Positions 23,916-35,073 of a DNA stretch of 64,000 nt are shown in pieces. Each line of letters opens with the position of its first letter. The first letter of the stretch is position 1. Both the position numbers and the translations under genes were made by a program. The notes under the pieces are model-generated. The model was given only the letters and a program-made list of their open reading frames with translations, made no database searches and was not told the DNA's origin. This stretch comes from Phaseolus vulgaris (Eukaryota > Streptophyta > Magnoliopsida > Fabales > Fabaceae), in NCBI RefSeq assembly GCF_000499845.2, contig NC_023753.2, positions 18,128,087 to 18,192,086 of the forward strand, in the 5' to 3' direction.

Positions 23916-24943
23916 TTGTATGAAGTAGTGCCTAGAACAACTTGCCATGTCTTATTGAGACAACCATTGCAAAATGTACAAATTTTCATAAACAATGGTT
24001 GTACCAACGAGACTCTCTTTGCACATAAGAGAAAAAGTCTACAAGAAGGAGAACTCATGGGGCAAATGAGAGTTGATGAAACTCTAGAGCTTTTAAGAGG
24101 AAAACTTTTGTCACCCATGAGAAAAGAAGTTCAAAGACATTACTTTAGGTATAACTCTTGTTTTCAAACTACACCTAAAGCAAAGTCCCAAGAACTCTAT
24201 ACTCCTTCACCTTTTGTAAAAGATCCTTGGGAAGACACACATTTCAAATTAAAGCTTCCTAGGACGACAAAAGGTCTTGTTTCATTCTTCATGGATGTGG
24301 ATAAACTCATCCTAAGAAATGTGACAAGCTTCCATGATTTCTTTTCAAATGATAGAGCTTCAAAATTTGCAAACATAGCTCTTCCTTCTATGCTTCACGA
24401 AATCATGAAAGACATTCACACATCTTGGGATAAGAATCCTTTTCCTTATAAGCATGCATACAATGGAGTAGTCCACAAGATTACTCATATTTCTCCATTT
24501 GAAGTTGTATGTGCCCAATGTCCTCTTGCCTTTTTAAAGTGGTTACCATATCTTAAAGGGATTATACCTAAGGAAAAAGTATCTATTTTTGGAAATTTTA
24601 GAAAACATAAGAGGATTAGAGGGCACCTACAACCCTCAAAAGGGAGGTATTGTGAGAAGTTGGCCAAAACAAGAGAAAAACAAAAATGGCAACTTCACAC
24701 AATTATTTGTTCTCCAAAGACTCACCCTAACTCCTTTACTTTGTTTCAAGATTCATATAGATTGATATTTAATCCGGGAGGACACACCTTGACGAAGCAA
24801 GAGGCTGCTATCCGAGATCAAGAATGCACATCTGAGGATAGATCTTCTCAAGAAGGAGGAGATGATGGACACCATCCAGCCACAACCATCCCCTTAGCAA
24901 ACGCCTTGGATTTGAGGACAAATCCTTTTCAAGAGGGAGGGGA
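23916..24943 (+). pseudogene. Integrase remnant of the young element
   Basis: The frame retains a zinc-finger-side reading (RHYFRYNSCFQTTPKAKSQELY, PSPFVKDPWED), the entry to the integrase core (FKLKLPRTTKGLVSFFMDVDKL) and a C-terminal block (NPFPYKHAYNGVVHKITHISPFEVV). The catalytic D,D,E spacing is not preserved. RT and RNase H, which should lie before it, are absent. The open frame runs on into the 3' LTR. The relative at 26817-27938 keeps more of the core (LHGLCSSIVLDGAPNFANH, YHPQRHGQ), so the family once had integrase and lost pol stepwise. Confidence 0.65.
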
Positions 24944-25633
24944 TGATGGAGGAGGGCCCAAGCTCACCACACTATGAAAGCCAAAGCTTCCAAGACTAGA
25001 CCGTCTAGCCCATGATGAGGAGCGTCTAGTCTCAAATGGAGCGTCTAGCCTATGACGAGGAGCGTCTAGGCCATGATGAGGAGTGGCTACATAAGGAGCA
25101 TCTAGAAGGAATCCTAGACCGTCTAGCTCACCACACATGGATCAAGCTACGGTTTTGGGAAACCTTGTAATTGTTACATGGAGGCCCATTAGGGGTGCTT
25201 AGTAATTAGAGTAGTGTAGAAAGCATAAATGAGTGAACATTCTAGAACCTATTTTGTTTGGCCGGTCATGAGCATGTGCCATGTGCCTTGTCATTCTTGC
25301 ATTTCATTTGGCTCTCATTTCATTTACACTTAGCTTAGCTTTTACGGTTCTAATAGCCTATAAATAGGAATGCTATCTCTTGTATTTTCCAAGTTTATTG
25401 TGAGTAAAGTTATGCTGCCATTTTGTGCCAAGCTTTGCTTCTCCCTAGAACTCTAGGCTCTAAACTTCACATCCTTCACCTTTCCTTGGGCTGGCCGAAC
25501 CTCCCTATGTTCATACCTATCATGCACCTTCAAGATCAACATCACTCTTAGGAGGATCTTGCACACACACCTCCATAGCTTCCGCACCATTTTCTTACAT
25601 GATTCAAGAAGACCTTCATGAAATTTTCCATCA
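24944..25633 (+). repeat. 3' LTR of the young gypsy element
   Basis: 690 bp, starting right after the purine tract at 24930-24943 and ending TTTTCCATCA, followed by the GAAGG target copy. It appears identical to the 5' LTR. Confidence 0.9.
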
Positions 25634-25907
25634 GAAGGTCACTATAAATTTTTGGTGATTTCCTTTGGATTGTGTAAGGAGTCTGCTTCGTTTCATTCAA
25701 TTATGAATATATTACTTCAGTCCTATTTGTGGAAGTTTGTTATACGTTGACGACATATTAGTGTATAACAAGTCATTAGAAGGCCATATCTCTCATTTGG
25801 ATATTCTTTTTCAATGCCTCATGACTAATCAATTTTTCCTTAAGAGAAACAAGTGTTTGTTTTTCAAGGAATCAATTAAATACTTAAGACATATAATATC
25901 CAAGGAT
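25634..25907 (+). pseudogene. Old gypsy RT, third piece
   Basis: After GAAGG the RT continues: HYKFLVIPFGLCKESASFHS, then a damaged region where YVDD should be (a TGA after the VIR reading), then ISHLDILFQCLMTNQFFLKRN and FFKESIKYLRHIISKD. It stops where the next gypsy element begins at 25908. Confidence 0.7.
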
Positions 25908-26667
25908 TGATGGCATTCCTATGAGCTCTTCTTGGATTTTTGTTGATGATGGTGCGAAAGCTTAGTGGATGAGAGCTGAACAAGGTCCTCCTAAGAGGTG
26001 TGGTGACCTTGAAGGTGCATGAGGAGAAGTGAGGGTTAGAGTGGTTCGGCCATATCCATTTGGGGGTGAAGTTTGAAGACTAAAAACCTAATTCTAGAGA
26101 GAATTTGGCAAGGGAGTAATTTGAATGGCACTTGGGCAGCATTTCATTACTCAAAATAGTCTTGAAAATACAAGGTGTAGGCTCCTCCTTTTATAGGCTA
26201 AGGAGGACCATAATGCAACCCTAATGCTAATCAAAATGAAATGCAAATTTACAGCAAATCGAGCACATGGCCGGCCATGTGGAGAATCATTCTAGAATGT
26301 GACCAAATCTTTAGCAAATCTAGGTCAAGTCTCATGGAATCAAGTTTATGCTATTTACACCACAACTAATACTAAGCTATCCTTAATGGGCCTTCATGTA
26401 GCATATACAAGTTGTTTTCTCTCCCATCCATAGCTTGGCCCAAGTTTCACATCCGTAGCTTGGTCATGGACCTAGTAATAGGTCCTAGACGGTCTACCCT
26501 TCCTTCTAGACGCTCTCCCTTTAGACGCTCTCCACCTTGTGCTAGACGCTCTTCACTTTGGCCTAGACGCTCCTTCCTTTGGCCTAGACGCTCTTGGCTT
26601 GGCTTTGGATGCTCATGTCTTGGCGCTTGTCCTTTTATATGAGGTTGTGCTTGGCCCTCTTCCATCA
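25908..26667 (-). repeat. 3' LTR of the minus-strand relative
   Basis: TGATGGC..TCCATCA ends (plus-strand view) and a reversed TATA box (CTTTTATAGG near 26187). About 26484-26600 holds at least six CTAGACGCTC / CTAGACGGTC words, the reverse of the GAGCGTCTAG array in the young element. Confidence 0.75.
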
Positions 26668-26816
26668 TCCCCTCCCTCTTGAAAAGGATTTGTCCTCAAA
26701 TCCAACGCTTTTTCTTGAACTAGGGGGATGGATGTGGCTGGATGGTGTCCATCATCTCCTCCTTCTTGAGAAGATCTATCCTCATATCTACAGACTTGAT
26801 CTCGAATTGCAGCCTC

Positions 26817-27938
26817 TTATTTCGCCAAAGCTTGTCCTCCTGGATCAAACGTCCACCTATAGAAATCATCAAATAAAGCATATGTGTTAGTTTGAAAATC
26901 AATTTTACTATGTTGCCACTTTTGTTTTTCTTTTGGTTTTGGCAACTTTGGACAATGTTTCTCTTTTGATTTTTGTATGTGTTCTCTAATCATCTTATGC
27001 ATTTTGAAATGTTCATTTGTGGTTACTTTCTCTTTAGGCATAAATCCTATAGGAGATGATAACAACTTAAAAGGAGAAAGATGATTTAGCCCACTTATAT
27101 CCTCAAAAGTAGAAATACAAGTAGTTTTGTGAACTACTTTATGGTATGTATGCTCATCTCTAGAGTTGTGTTTATCCTTTATGATTATTCTAGGCATAGT
27201 AGAAAGAGCTAGATTTTCAAATGTATTTTGACCATGCCTTTGAGGATGATAAGAAATTAAAGTGTACAACTTAGTTGTAAGTTTTCCAAAGAAAATCCTC
27301 AAATCATGGTTTGCGAAATTTGGAGCTCCATCCAACACTATGCTTGAGCATAAACCATGAAGATGTAGCACTTCTCTAGAGAAGAGTTTATCCATAAAAA
27401 TCGAATCAAAACCTTTTGTTGTCCTAGGAAGCTCTAATATGAAATTTGTGTCTTCCCAAGGATCATTTGCAAAAGGTGAAGGAGCATAGAGTTCTTGAGA
27501 CATTGCCTTAGGTGTAGTTTGAAAACAAGAATTGTACCTAAGATAATGTCTTTTAACCTCTTTTCTCAAGGGGGACAAAAGTTTTCCTTTTAAAAGCTCT
27601 AGAGTTTTATCAACTCTAATTTGGCCCATGAGTTCTCCTTCGTGTAGACTTTTTCTCTTATGTGTAAAGATAGTCTCGTTGTTACAACCATTGTTTATGA
27701 AAATTTGTACACTTTGCAATGGTTGTCTCAATAAGACATGACAATTTGCTCTAGGCACTACTTCACATAAAAATTTGTTTTTGTAGATGCTTATAGATAA
27801 CTTGACATTCACTTGGTGATATCCTAGCACATATGAGAAATAATCTACTTCATCTTTACCTATGCAAGCTTCTTTTTTGCTTATGCTTGCAAGTGTTCCT
27901 TTACAAGTGGTAAGGCTAGGTTGTTCAACAAGAAGCAT
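26817..27938 (-). pseudogene. Integrase remnant of the minus-strand relative
   Basis: This 373-residue open frame aligns with 23916-24943 in its first half (LLRQPLQSVQIFINNGC, RHYLRYNSCFQTTPKAMS, PFANDPWEDTNF). It also retains integrase core pieces LPRTTKGFDSIFMDKLF, LHGLCSSIVLDGAPNF and YHPQRHGQ. The first catalytic Asp and the Glu are not in recognisable context. RT and RNase H are absent here too. The frame is open over 1.1 kb, which is unusual for a dead copy. Confidence 0.65.
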
Positions 27939-27954
27939 GTTTTCAAGGGTATGT

Positions 27955-28825
27955 TCAATGTGCTTGCCTTGTTGAATGACCTTGTGGGAAGGAACACTCT
28001 TCTCCCACGCCTTTTGTTTCCCAAAATGTTTTCTCTTTTTCTATTTTCTCTTCATCCCTCTTATGTTTCATTTGTATTTGGTCTTTTACCACTTGGGAAT
28101 GTGGTAAAGGGCTAAGTACAAAATATTTGTGCTTGTGGATGAAGGAAATCTCGTTAGTTAGACCATCATGCAAGGTTTTCTTATCAAATTGCCATGGTCT
28201 ACCTAATAAGATGTGGCAAGCTTCCATAGGTACTACATCATGAACCCTTTCTTGTGGACTAGGTTCATCCTCACCACTAGTGTACTCATCTTTTCCTTTT
28301 AAGAACAAAGCCCTTTGGTTTGGACATTGTGCTTGCACATGCCCTCTTCCAAAACACTTAAAACACTTGATGTCCCTAGCACGGATGGGTGGGGTGGAAG
28401 CATCTTTTACTAAAGGTTTGGTAGTTTTCTCTGGGTTCTTCTCTAGATGTGCTACCTTCCCTTTAAAATTCTTTCTTGGGATAAAAGTTGGAGTATGAAC
28501 CCACCCTTTGACTTGAAGTTTTGCGCAAATTTTGTTGTTCAACTTTAATGCAAAGTTGAACCAAGTCATTCAAGTCTTGGTAGGGTAGAAGTTCAACTCT
28601 ATCCCTTATCTCAAGGTTGAGCCCACTTAGAAACCTAGATATGGTGGTGATCTCTTCCTCTCTAATGGATGCTCTCATCATGTAGAGCTCCATTTTTTGC
28701 CTATACTCTTCCACACTCATGTTCTTTTGTTGGAGTCTTTGTAGCTTGTCCATTAACTCCCTATGGTAGTAGGAAGGTATGTGACGACGTCTTAGGGCTC
28801 CCCTAAGGTCATTCCAATATTCTAC
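27955..28825 (-). pseudogene. gag-protease of the minus-strand relative
   Basis: The gag core (ALRRRHIPSYYHRELMDKL, VEEYRQKMELYMMRAS, RFLSGLNLEIRDRVELLPY) reads without the A-run shift seen at 22662. A frame change near 28500 separates it from the zinc knuckle part (CFKCFGRGHVQAQC). The protease has lost its active-site half: SPQERVHDVVPMEACHIL shows a deletion of roughly 100 residues including DGGS. It joins the integrase remnant after another frame change near 27960. Confidence 0.7.
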
Positions 28826-28829
28826 AGAT

Positions 28830-29513
28830 GTGGAAAGTATAAACAGGTTCCATGCATGGCATTTGAACCTCACTCCACGTCTAGTTGCATACATCATAGC
28901 TTGGCAACTGATTCCAAGAGGGACAAACCATGCTGTCTTACATGAAGAGGATCTCATTCTCCTATATTGCATCATGAACCAGATTAAGGTAAACTGGGTA
29001 TTCATTGTCAATGAACACATGCTCAAGTCAAAAAGGTTGGCTGATTACAGATTTCCCTATGCTATTCTTGTTTCCAAATTAATTGATTACTTTGGTGTTG
29101 ATGTTACAAATGAGAGAAATGACCCTATCAAAGCTGTAAGTGAGATTGATACTTCAACTCTCACCAAAATGGGTTTTCACAAAATTGAAAACAAGTGGGT
29201 GGTTCTCAAGGAGAAGGACACTCAAGCAGAACATGAGGATGAGGATGAAGCTATTCCTATGGATGATGACTCACCTGCTGCCCAATCTGAACATGAGGAA
29301 GTTGCTGCAAATGCCATAGTTGCATATCAAAGTCCAGAATACCGTGGAGAACCAATGTCTATGTTTGAGAGGCAAGTGCTGTATCATCTTGATGTAATGT
29401 CTGCAGAACAAAGGGCACACTTTGAGACTACTCATGCAAGGTTCCAACACCTTGATAATCAGATTGAAGGAGTTCAGGCACAACTTGCAGAGCTTTACTA
29501 CAAGGATCAGTAG
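28830..29513 (+). CDS. Env-position ORF of SIRE-like element ('putative plant transposon protein')
   Basis: 227 residues are open from the truncation point to the TAG at 29511-29513. The N-terminal half has LNLTPRLVAYIIAWQLIPRG, TNHAVLHEEDLILLYCIMNQ and RFPYAILVSKLIDYFGVDV. This is the block I recognise as the 'putative plant transposon protein' domain (Pfam PF20167, from memory), found after pol in SIRE-like elements and other plant retroelements. The C-terminal half is acidic (EHEDEDEAIPMDDD) with a predicted coiled coil (HLDNQIEGVQAQLAEL). No signal peptide or transmembrane segment is seen in the part present. The true start is lost by truncation. Its function is unknown. Confidence 0.6.
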   Translation: MESINRFHAWHLNLTPRLVAYIIAWQLIPRGTNHAVLHEEDLILLYCIMNQIKVNWVFIVNEHMLKSKRLADYRFPYAILVSKLIDYFGVDVTNERNDPIKAVSEIDTSTLTKMGFHKIENKWVVLKEKDTQAEHEDEDEAIPMDDDSPAAQSEHEEVAANAIVAYQSPEYRGEPMSMFERQVLYHLDVMSAEQRAHFETTHARFQHLDNQIEGVQAQLAELYYKDQ

Positions 29514-29861
29514 TTTTTTCTGCTTTTAATGCTTTCTTTATCAGTTTTCAAGTTTCTGTAATGTTGAACAATTTGGTTTTCTGTTTCTGAACTATTATGG
29601 TTGTGGTTTCTGCTTTATATCCCTTTATTCCCTGTGCTTATATGCTGTTTGATGAATCCAAAGGGGGAGAAAAATAGCTCACCATGCTAGGTGAAGCTAG
29701 CTGAAACAGGGAGTTAATTCTGCACCTTTAAACCAATTCTGCATGTTATGCAATGTTGCTGTTTTTTTTTCCGGTTTAAAGTCTGATGCAGTGCAGGTAC
29801 TTAAAGCATCAAAGCTATGAGGTTAGCTATGGGGATTTGTCTCCATCAAACAGGGGGAGAT

Positions 29862-31591
29862 TGTTGAAGATGGTTGCTGCCCCTTCAAGATTGTGTTTGA
29901 TGAAGACTTATATGTAGTGTTTGATGAAGACATTTATGCACTTTTCATGTATTTTTGCTTTGCTTTAAGTATGTCTTAGTTAGTGCTTAGAGGTTGTCTA
30001 AGAGTGGGATTTTTGCTGAGTAACTCACCTCATAACCACTGGCCATGTGATAAGAACAAGCATAAGTTTTCTTAAACTGTTTTTCCCATGTTTTACACAA
30101 AAACACGTTTACTGCATAAAAATAAATCTGTTCTTTTCTAAATAAACAAATTCATTTTTTCACTGATGCCTTGGCTAAAGTCTTGTAAAAATTAGATTTT
30201 GTGCATCAGGTATTTTGACTAAGTCTTCTTCTTTTCAAAACGACTGAGTTTCAAATAGTTAAACTTTCTCTGTTTTCGTTTTGAAAAATAAATCTGTTCA
30301 TCTGTAAATGAATAGATTCTTTTTGCCTCTGGTGCCATGTCAAGCTTAAACGTTTTTAAGTTTTATCTCAGCACCAGAATGGTTGACTAAGTCTACTCAC
30401 TTAACAGATTCTCTAACTGCTTTTGAAAATAAATCTGTTCATTTTATTTTCAATCTGTTCATTTTATAACAGCTTTAACTGTTTTGCAAAAAACAAGTTT
30501 TGACAGCAGAGAGTTAAGTGTTTTCAAGGATTAGCATTTGTTCTTCAAAGATTTCAAAAATCACAAAGTGCTTGTTCTTGGTTTGGTTCCAAAAGCTTGG
30601 TGTGAGGTGCAGCTACTGTTCTAGCAATCTTGCCTACTGGTTTAAGGCAGATCTGTGTATCCTCAATCAGGTGTAGTCGTTTCACATCTCTATCTTGTAA
30701 TAGTTTGGTTGAACACTCTTCTTGATAGGTGTTCTTGAAGAGTGGGTGTGTGTGTATGCTGAAATAGGTTTTTTCAGCAAGAGTACCTAAGTTCTTGTAG
30801 GTTTCAAGAACAGTGGGAATTGTACTTGGTTGTACTGTGTGTTAGTGATTTCCACCTGTTGTTGGTGAAGACTGGATGTAGCTCAGGTTGAGTGAACCAG
30901 TATAATTGCTTGTGTTCATTCTCTCTCTCTCTCTGCAATTTCGTTTCTGCATAATTGATAAAACAGCAAAGAAATAAATCTGTTCAATTGAAAATAAATC
31001 TGTTCTTTCTAGGCACTGAGCAAACTGTTCTTGATTTCTGAAAAAGGTGTTTGAATCTGATAAGAACATATATAATCTGCTAAAAACCATTGGAACAGAT
31101 TGACTGTGATAAGTTGTTCAAGAAACTGTCAAAGCTATTAATTGAACCTTAAACAATTGCTCAAAGTTGAAGCTTGTTGTTCTGTGATTCATTGTTCTTA
31201 ATTTCTGGAAATTGCTTGACATCAAGAAGAACACTCATAGTCTGTTAAAAGCCACTGGAACAACTTGTTTGCAAAGGTCACTCAATTAATTAGCATGCTA
31301 TCAATTGAACCTTAATCACGTGCTTGAAATTGAAGCTTGCTGTTTTGTGTTTCACTGTTTTTCAAATATGATATTTGTGTGTGTGCTGCTGGAAATTCTC
31401 ACTGCATAATCTTGTGATTAACCTTGCTGAATTAAAAGCTTTTCAAACAAAAACAGTGCTGAAATAAATCTGTTCATTTTCACATAATCGATTTATTTTC
31501 TGTAAAACTGTGTTAAACTCTGTTTCTGCGAGAAAGTTTTAAAAGGTCAATTCACCCCCCCTCTTGAACTTTGGCACTATTAAACCCAACA
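29862..31591 (+). repeat. 3' LTR of the SIRE-like element
   Basis: Begins TGTTGAAGATGG directly after the purine tract and ends AAACCCAACA. Near the end it has the TCAATTCACCCCCCCTCTTG box typical of this lineage. It is related to the minus-strand solo LTR at 61301-62870 (shared ends and a GGTTCACTC/AGCTACGTCCAG-type stretch). The word AAATAAATCTGTTC recurs many times (30290-31490). Confidence 0.8.
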
Positions 31592-31845
31592 AAGATGAGA
31601 TAAACTAAATATTCAAAATTAGATTTTTAAAATTAAAATATCTTTCAGATTAAAGATTTTCTTCTTTTAACATCATACTATGATTACTCTTTATAAGCAG
31701 TTCATGTTGCAATAGATCTACTTTCAAATTTTTGTTCTTTAGACCCCGGTTTCACCTGCCTTTTGTTCGAAAGAGAATTCGGATTTGGAAACCTTGGAAA
31801 GACTGTCAATTGATAATGAGGTAAGATTTTGGTTTTGTTATTTTT
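31592..31845 (+). repeat. Second copy of the RING pseudogene 5' region
   Basis: Matches about 6660-6920: the AAAATATCTTTCAGA unit, TGTTGCAATAGATCTAC, then the 5' exon CACCTGCCTTTTGTTC..GGATTTGGAAACC and a donor-like GGTAAGATTTTGG. It is cut at 31845 by gypsy sequence. The SIRE-like element inserted at its left edge. Confidence 0.7.
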
Positions 31846-32755
31846 TTTCAAACCCGATCCAAATCAGTTTACACACATTGAAGGACTACTTAATTCATCA
31901 GACAATAAAGGTTTTGGGTCATGTCAACAGTTCCCTATTGTTGATTCTAGTGGATGGTGGGAGTACCCACAACTTCATCCAAGATTGCACAACTAATTTC
32001 TTTGACCTTCAAGTTTTCCCGACTCAAAACTTTCATGTCCTGGTAGGAATGGCGATGAGCATCAGATCAAAGAAATGATGATTGAGGTAATTATACAATG
32101 AAGTAATAATATTTTCACATCCCTAATGTTACTAGTGCAAAAGAAAGATGAATCATGGCAGTTGTGTTGATTAGAAGGCTCTCAACACAATGAAGTAATA
32201 ATGTTTTCTCATCCCTAATGCTGCTAGTGTGAAAGAAAGATGAATCATGACAGTTGTTTTGATTACAAGGCTCTCAACACTATTACAATAAAATATTGAT
32301 TTCTTATTCCAGCAATTGAAGAATTGCTTGATGAACTTCATAGGGCACATTGGTTTTCAAAACAAGATTTACGCTCCAGATACCACCAAATTATATTGAA
32401 GACAAGTGACACTTCAAAAATTGCTTTTTGCACACATGAAGGATAGATGGGAATTCATCACAAATGATGTGGTTGACAATGCCATAGTCTAATTTGGTGT
32501 CAAAAATAAAAGAGAATTATAATGCAGATTTAAGAATCTAACAGTTGTACAGTTGTACCAACAAGTGCTTTGTTGTCTAGAGCAACATTCAAAATTTAAA
32601 ATTGTTAAAGGAATTCTCCTTTATCATGACAATATTTATATTCCTTGTCAATCCCCTCTTAAGCAAGTCCTTTTGGAAGAATTTCATGCCACGCCGAAGA
32701 TCGGCCACGTTAGAATACATAGAACTTATGCGAATTTGAACGACAACTTCATTTG
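31846..32755 (+). pseudogene. Second copy of the old gypsy family: protease, RT, integrase start
   Basis: 31846-32060 encodes LHTLKDYLIHQTIKVLGHVN and LILVDGGSTHNFIQDCTTNF (protease). At 32060 it jumps to RT (SIRSKK, then LLVQKKDESWQL), and this RT segment (CCTAATGTTACTAGTG..CTCAACACAATGAAG) is present twice in tandem (about 32095-32195 and 32196-32290). RT continues to CTHEG, then jumps to RNase H/integrase (SKFKIVKGILLYHDN, HATPKIGHVRIHRTY). The jumps mark internal deletions. The copy ends near 32755. Confidence 0.7.
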
Positions 32756-32766
32756 AAAATGAATGA

Positions 32767-34010
32767 AGAAATTACTATGAACCTTACACCGGAAGGAAGT
32801 TTCATTCTTTATCATCTATTCGGAAACATCTAGCACAAGAAGCAGGGGATCATGATGTTATTGGAAAAATGATATCAAATGCTACAAACACAAACACTGT
32901 GAGTTCTAATTTCATATTTTGCAACTTTTGTAAGTATGTATTTATAATGCACAGTGTGAGTTACATTTAGAAAAGACAATGAAATATTTCTAAATGTCCA
33001 CAAAAAACTTGGAGAGGAGAAATATTGAAATGATTGAACATTCATGTTTAGACACATTGCACCTCTTTTAAAATACTAACCAATGTTTGGATTGTTATGG
33101 ATAAATTCCTATAACACCAGCTAAACTTTACCTTCTACTCGATCCCTTTTGTTAGCTTTTTAGACTACTTTTTTTTCACATTTTTATTTTGGAGATTTTA
33201 ACTTTTAATTGCTCATTTGAAGATGCAACATAAAAAAAAATATTACATGTCACAACCTTCCTCATGTGTTGTTTGTTCCTAATGTACCTAAAACAACTGC
33301 AAAGAAGTTGTGAGGTGTAAGACCTTAAGAACTTGTGGCTTAAAGATCTCTGAGTGTTTTCGTTTAAAGTTATGTTTTCTGCAAAATCCTATTGAGTATG
33401 GGAAAGGACAACTATTAGAAGAAAAAACAAGTATAGCAATACCCAAGGTGCAAAAACCAATCACAAGTCATTTTTGGTTTCAACATATATCTGCATGGTT
33501 TGTCATCTAAATCTAATTTGTTTTTCCTATTCAGTGGGCAGTGAAATCAGACATAGGAGAGAAAAAAGTTTGTGGTCCAAGAAGTTGTTCAAGTTGTCGA
33601 AATCGTGCTAACAAACCTGCTGAATCTACTGGGGTGAGTCTCAAAACTACAGACTTTATAACAATGAAAAAATTGATAATGTATTTTTTTATTGACAAAA
33701 AAAAATGACCCACTTAAAAAGTGATCAAACCCTTACACAGTACATAAAAATAAATACTCCATGAATACAACATACTGCATGATAATGTAACTAATGTAAC
33801 TAGTTGAATGTGTTCAGAAGAAACCTGTGAAGGTGGATAATCAGAAAGGAAAAAGCAAATCAAAGAAGAATACAACTCCAGTACATAACTTAATTGGACC
33901 ACCACCAGACAAAGTAAGTTGGGTTTTGTCTGGTCGTGAAGACTTCTAGAACCTTTATGTTGATGGTGTGGCTATTTCAGAAGCTGAAATGGGCTTAAGC
34001 ATTTGTACTC
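32767..34010 (+). pseudogene. Methyl-CpG-binding-domain-like gene fragment
   Basis: Three exon-like blocks read in compatible phases. 32767-32898 encodes RNYYEPYTGRKFHSLSSIRK, resembling the C-terminal half of plant MBD domains (YYxxPxTGRKFxSLxxV), and ends at GTGAGT. 33535-33633 (99 bp, between CAG and GTGAGT) encodes a Cys-rich piece, KKVCGPRSCSSCRNRANKP. 33818 onward encodes a Lys-rich linker and KVSWVLSGREDF, then TAG (33947-33949) where related proteins would have Trp, then NLYVDGVAISEAEM. The first half of the MBD is missing; it abuts gypsy integrase at 32755. The TAG makes it a pseudogene unless translation ends there. MBD proteins bind methylated DNA; the assignment is from motif memory only. 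Confidence 0.45.
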
Positions 34011-34444
34011 TCCATCCGAGCTAGTGAATACTAATTGTAAGTTTGAAATAATCCAATACTACTATCATGTGATTTAAGTATTTTCAAAAGCATTGAAAGT
34101 CACTAGTTAATTTTCATTCAATTTTGCAGGGTTGGATGAGGAAGTTCTTAAGTTGAGAATGAGATTATGCAGATGAACTTGCCTTAAAATTTATGCATAC
34201 ATTATTGCATTTTTTTAGTATGCAGACACTTCTCTATGTTGTTTAATGATGTAGTTTTTATCACAAGTTATGTTTGGATCGCACATGGAAACTTCTAAAC
34301 TGGATTATAATTGAGGTTTTTGCATTATCATTTCACTTTAATATTGAGGCTCAGTTTCAGATTATTTATCCTATATGCATGTTGACATTACCAACTTTTG
34401 TCTAAAGAAACTCTTTGGTAAATAGTCTAAGTGGAACAATTTTT

Positions 34445-35034
34445 TTAAAATTGATAGTAGTAATGTGATTAAAGATGTCAAAAAATGTTTAAACTATTAG
34501 ATTATGTGGTAGAAAATATTGGAGAGGATAATGTTATGCAAGTTGTGACTAATGGTGCTTCTAATTGTGGCAACTAGAAAAGTGTTAAAAGGAGAAGAGA
34601 ACAAAATTATTTTGGTATCATTTTGTAATTCATTGTCTTGATTTAATTATTAAAGACATTGGTCAGCTCCCAATATTTTATAATGTCATTACAAATGTCA
34701 AAAAGGTCAAAACTTTCACTTATAAGGCACACATGAGTCATAGACTTGTACAGAAAGTATTCCAAATGAAAAGAACTAGCTCGACAAGCAGTCACAAGAT
34801 TTGCAAATGCTTTTCCAACAATGCATAATAGCACAACAAAAAAATGCATTTCGAGCTATGTTTATTTCACAAGAATGGACAATTAGTAATCAAGCTAGTA
34901 AAAATGAAGGTAAACAAGTGGTGAACATTATTTTATGTGATGATAGATTCTAGAAATCCATCCAATATGTTTTGAAGTATGTAACTCCACTTGTGAAAGT
35001 ATTAAGACTTATAGATGAAGACACAAAACTTGTT

Positions 35035-35073
<39 letters not shown>

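Larger units (their letters stand above)
19471..25633 (+). mobile_element. Recent gypsy-type LTR element without RT
   Basis: Two 690-bp LTRs (19471-20160, 24944-25633) that I could not tell apart by eye bound the element. A perfect GAAGG target duplication flanks it (19466-19470, 25634-25638). Ends are TGATGGA..TCCATCA. A PBS follows the left LTR and a purine tract (CAAGAGGGAGGGGA) precedes the right one. Inside are a broken gag-protease and an integrase remnant but no reverse transcriptase or RNase H. It must have moved recently with help from another copy. It sits in the RT of the old gypsy element. A relative in reverse orientation lies at 25908-28825. Confidence 0.9.
25908..28825 (-). mobile_element. 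Minus-strand relative of the young element, 5' truncated
   Basis: A 760-bp LTR at 25908-26667 starts (minus strand) TGATGGAAGAGGGCC after a purine tract, and protein remnants follow on the right. The element ends abruptly at 28825 inside gag (after EYWNDL), where SIRE-like sequence begins, so the 5' LTR, PBS and gag start are lost. Sequence is clearly related to 19471-25633 but diverged; it is a different subfamily with its own LTR version. Confidence 0.75.
28826..31591 (+). mobile_element. 3' part of a SIRE-like copia element
   Basis: It contains, in order, an env-region-like ORF, about 350 bp of 3' untranslated DNA, a purine tract (AAACAGGGGGAGAT) at 29848-29861 and a 1.73-kb LTR. Gag and pol are missing because the left end is fused to gypsy sequence at 28825/28826. 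The right flank (AAGATGAGATAA..) matches sequence upstream of the RING pseudogene. Confidence 0.75.
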
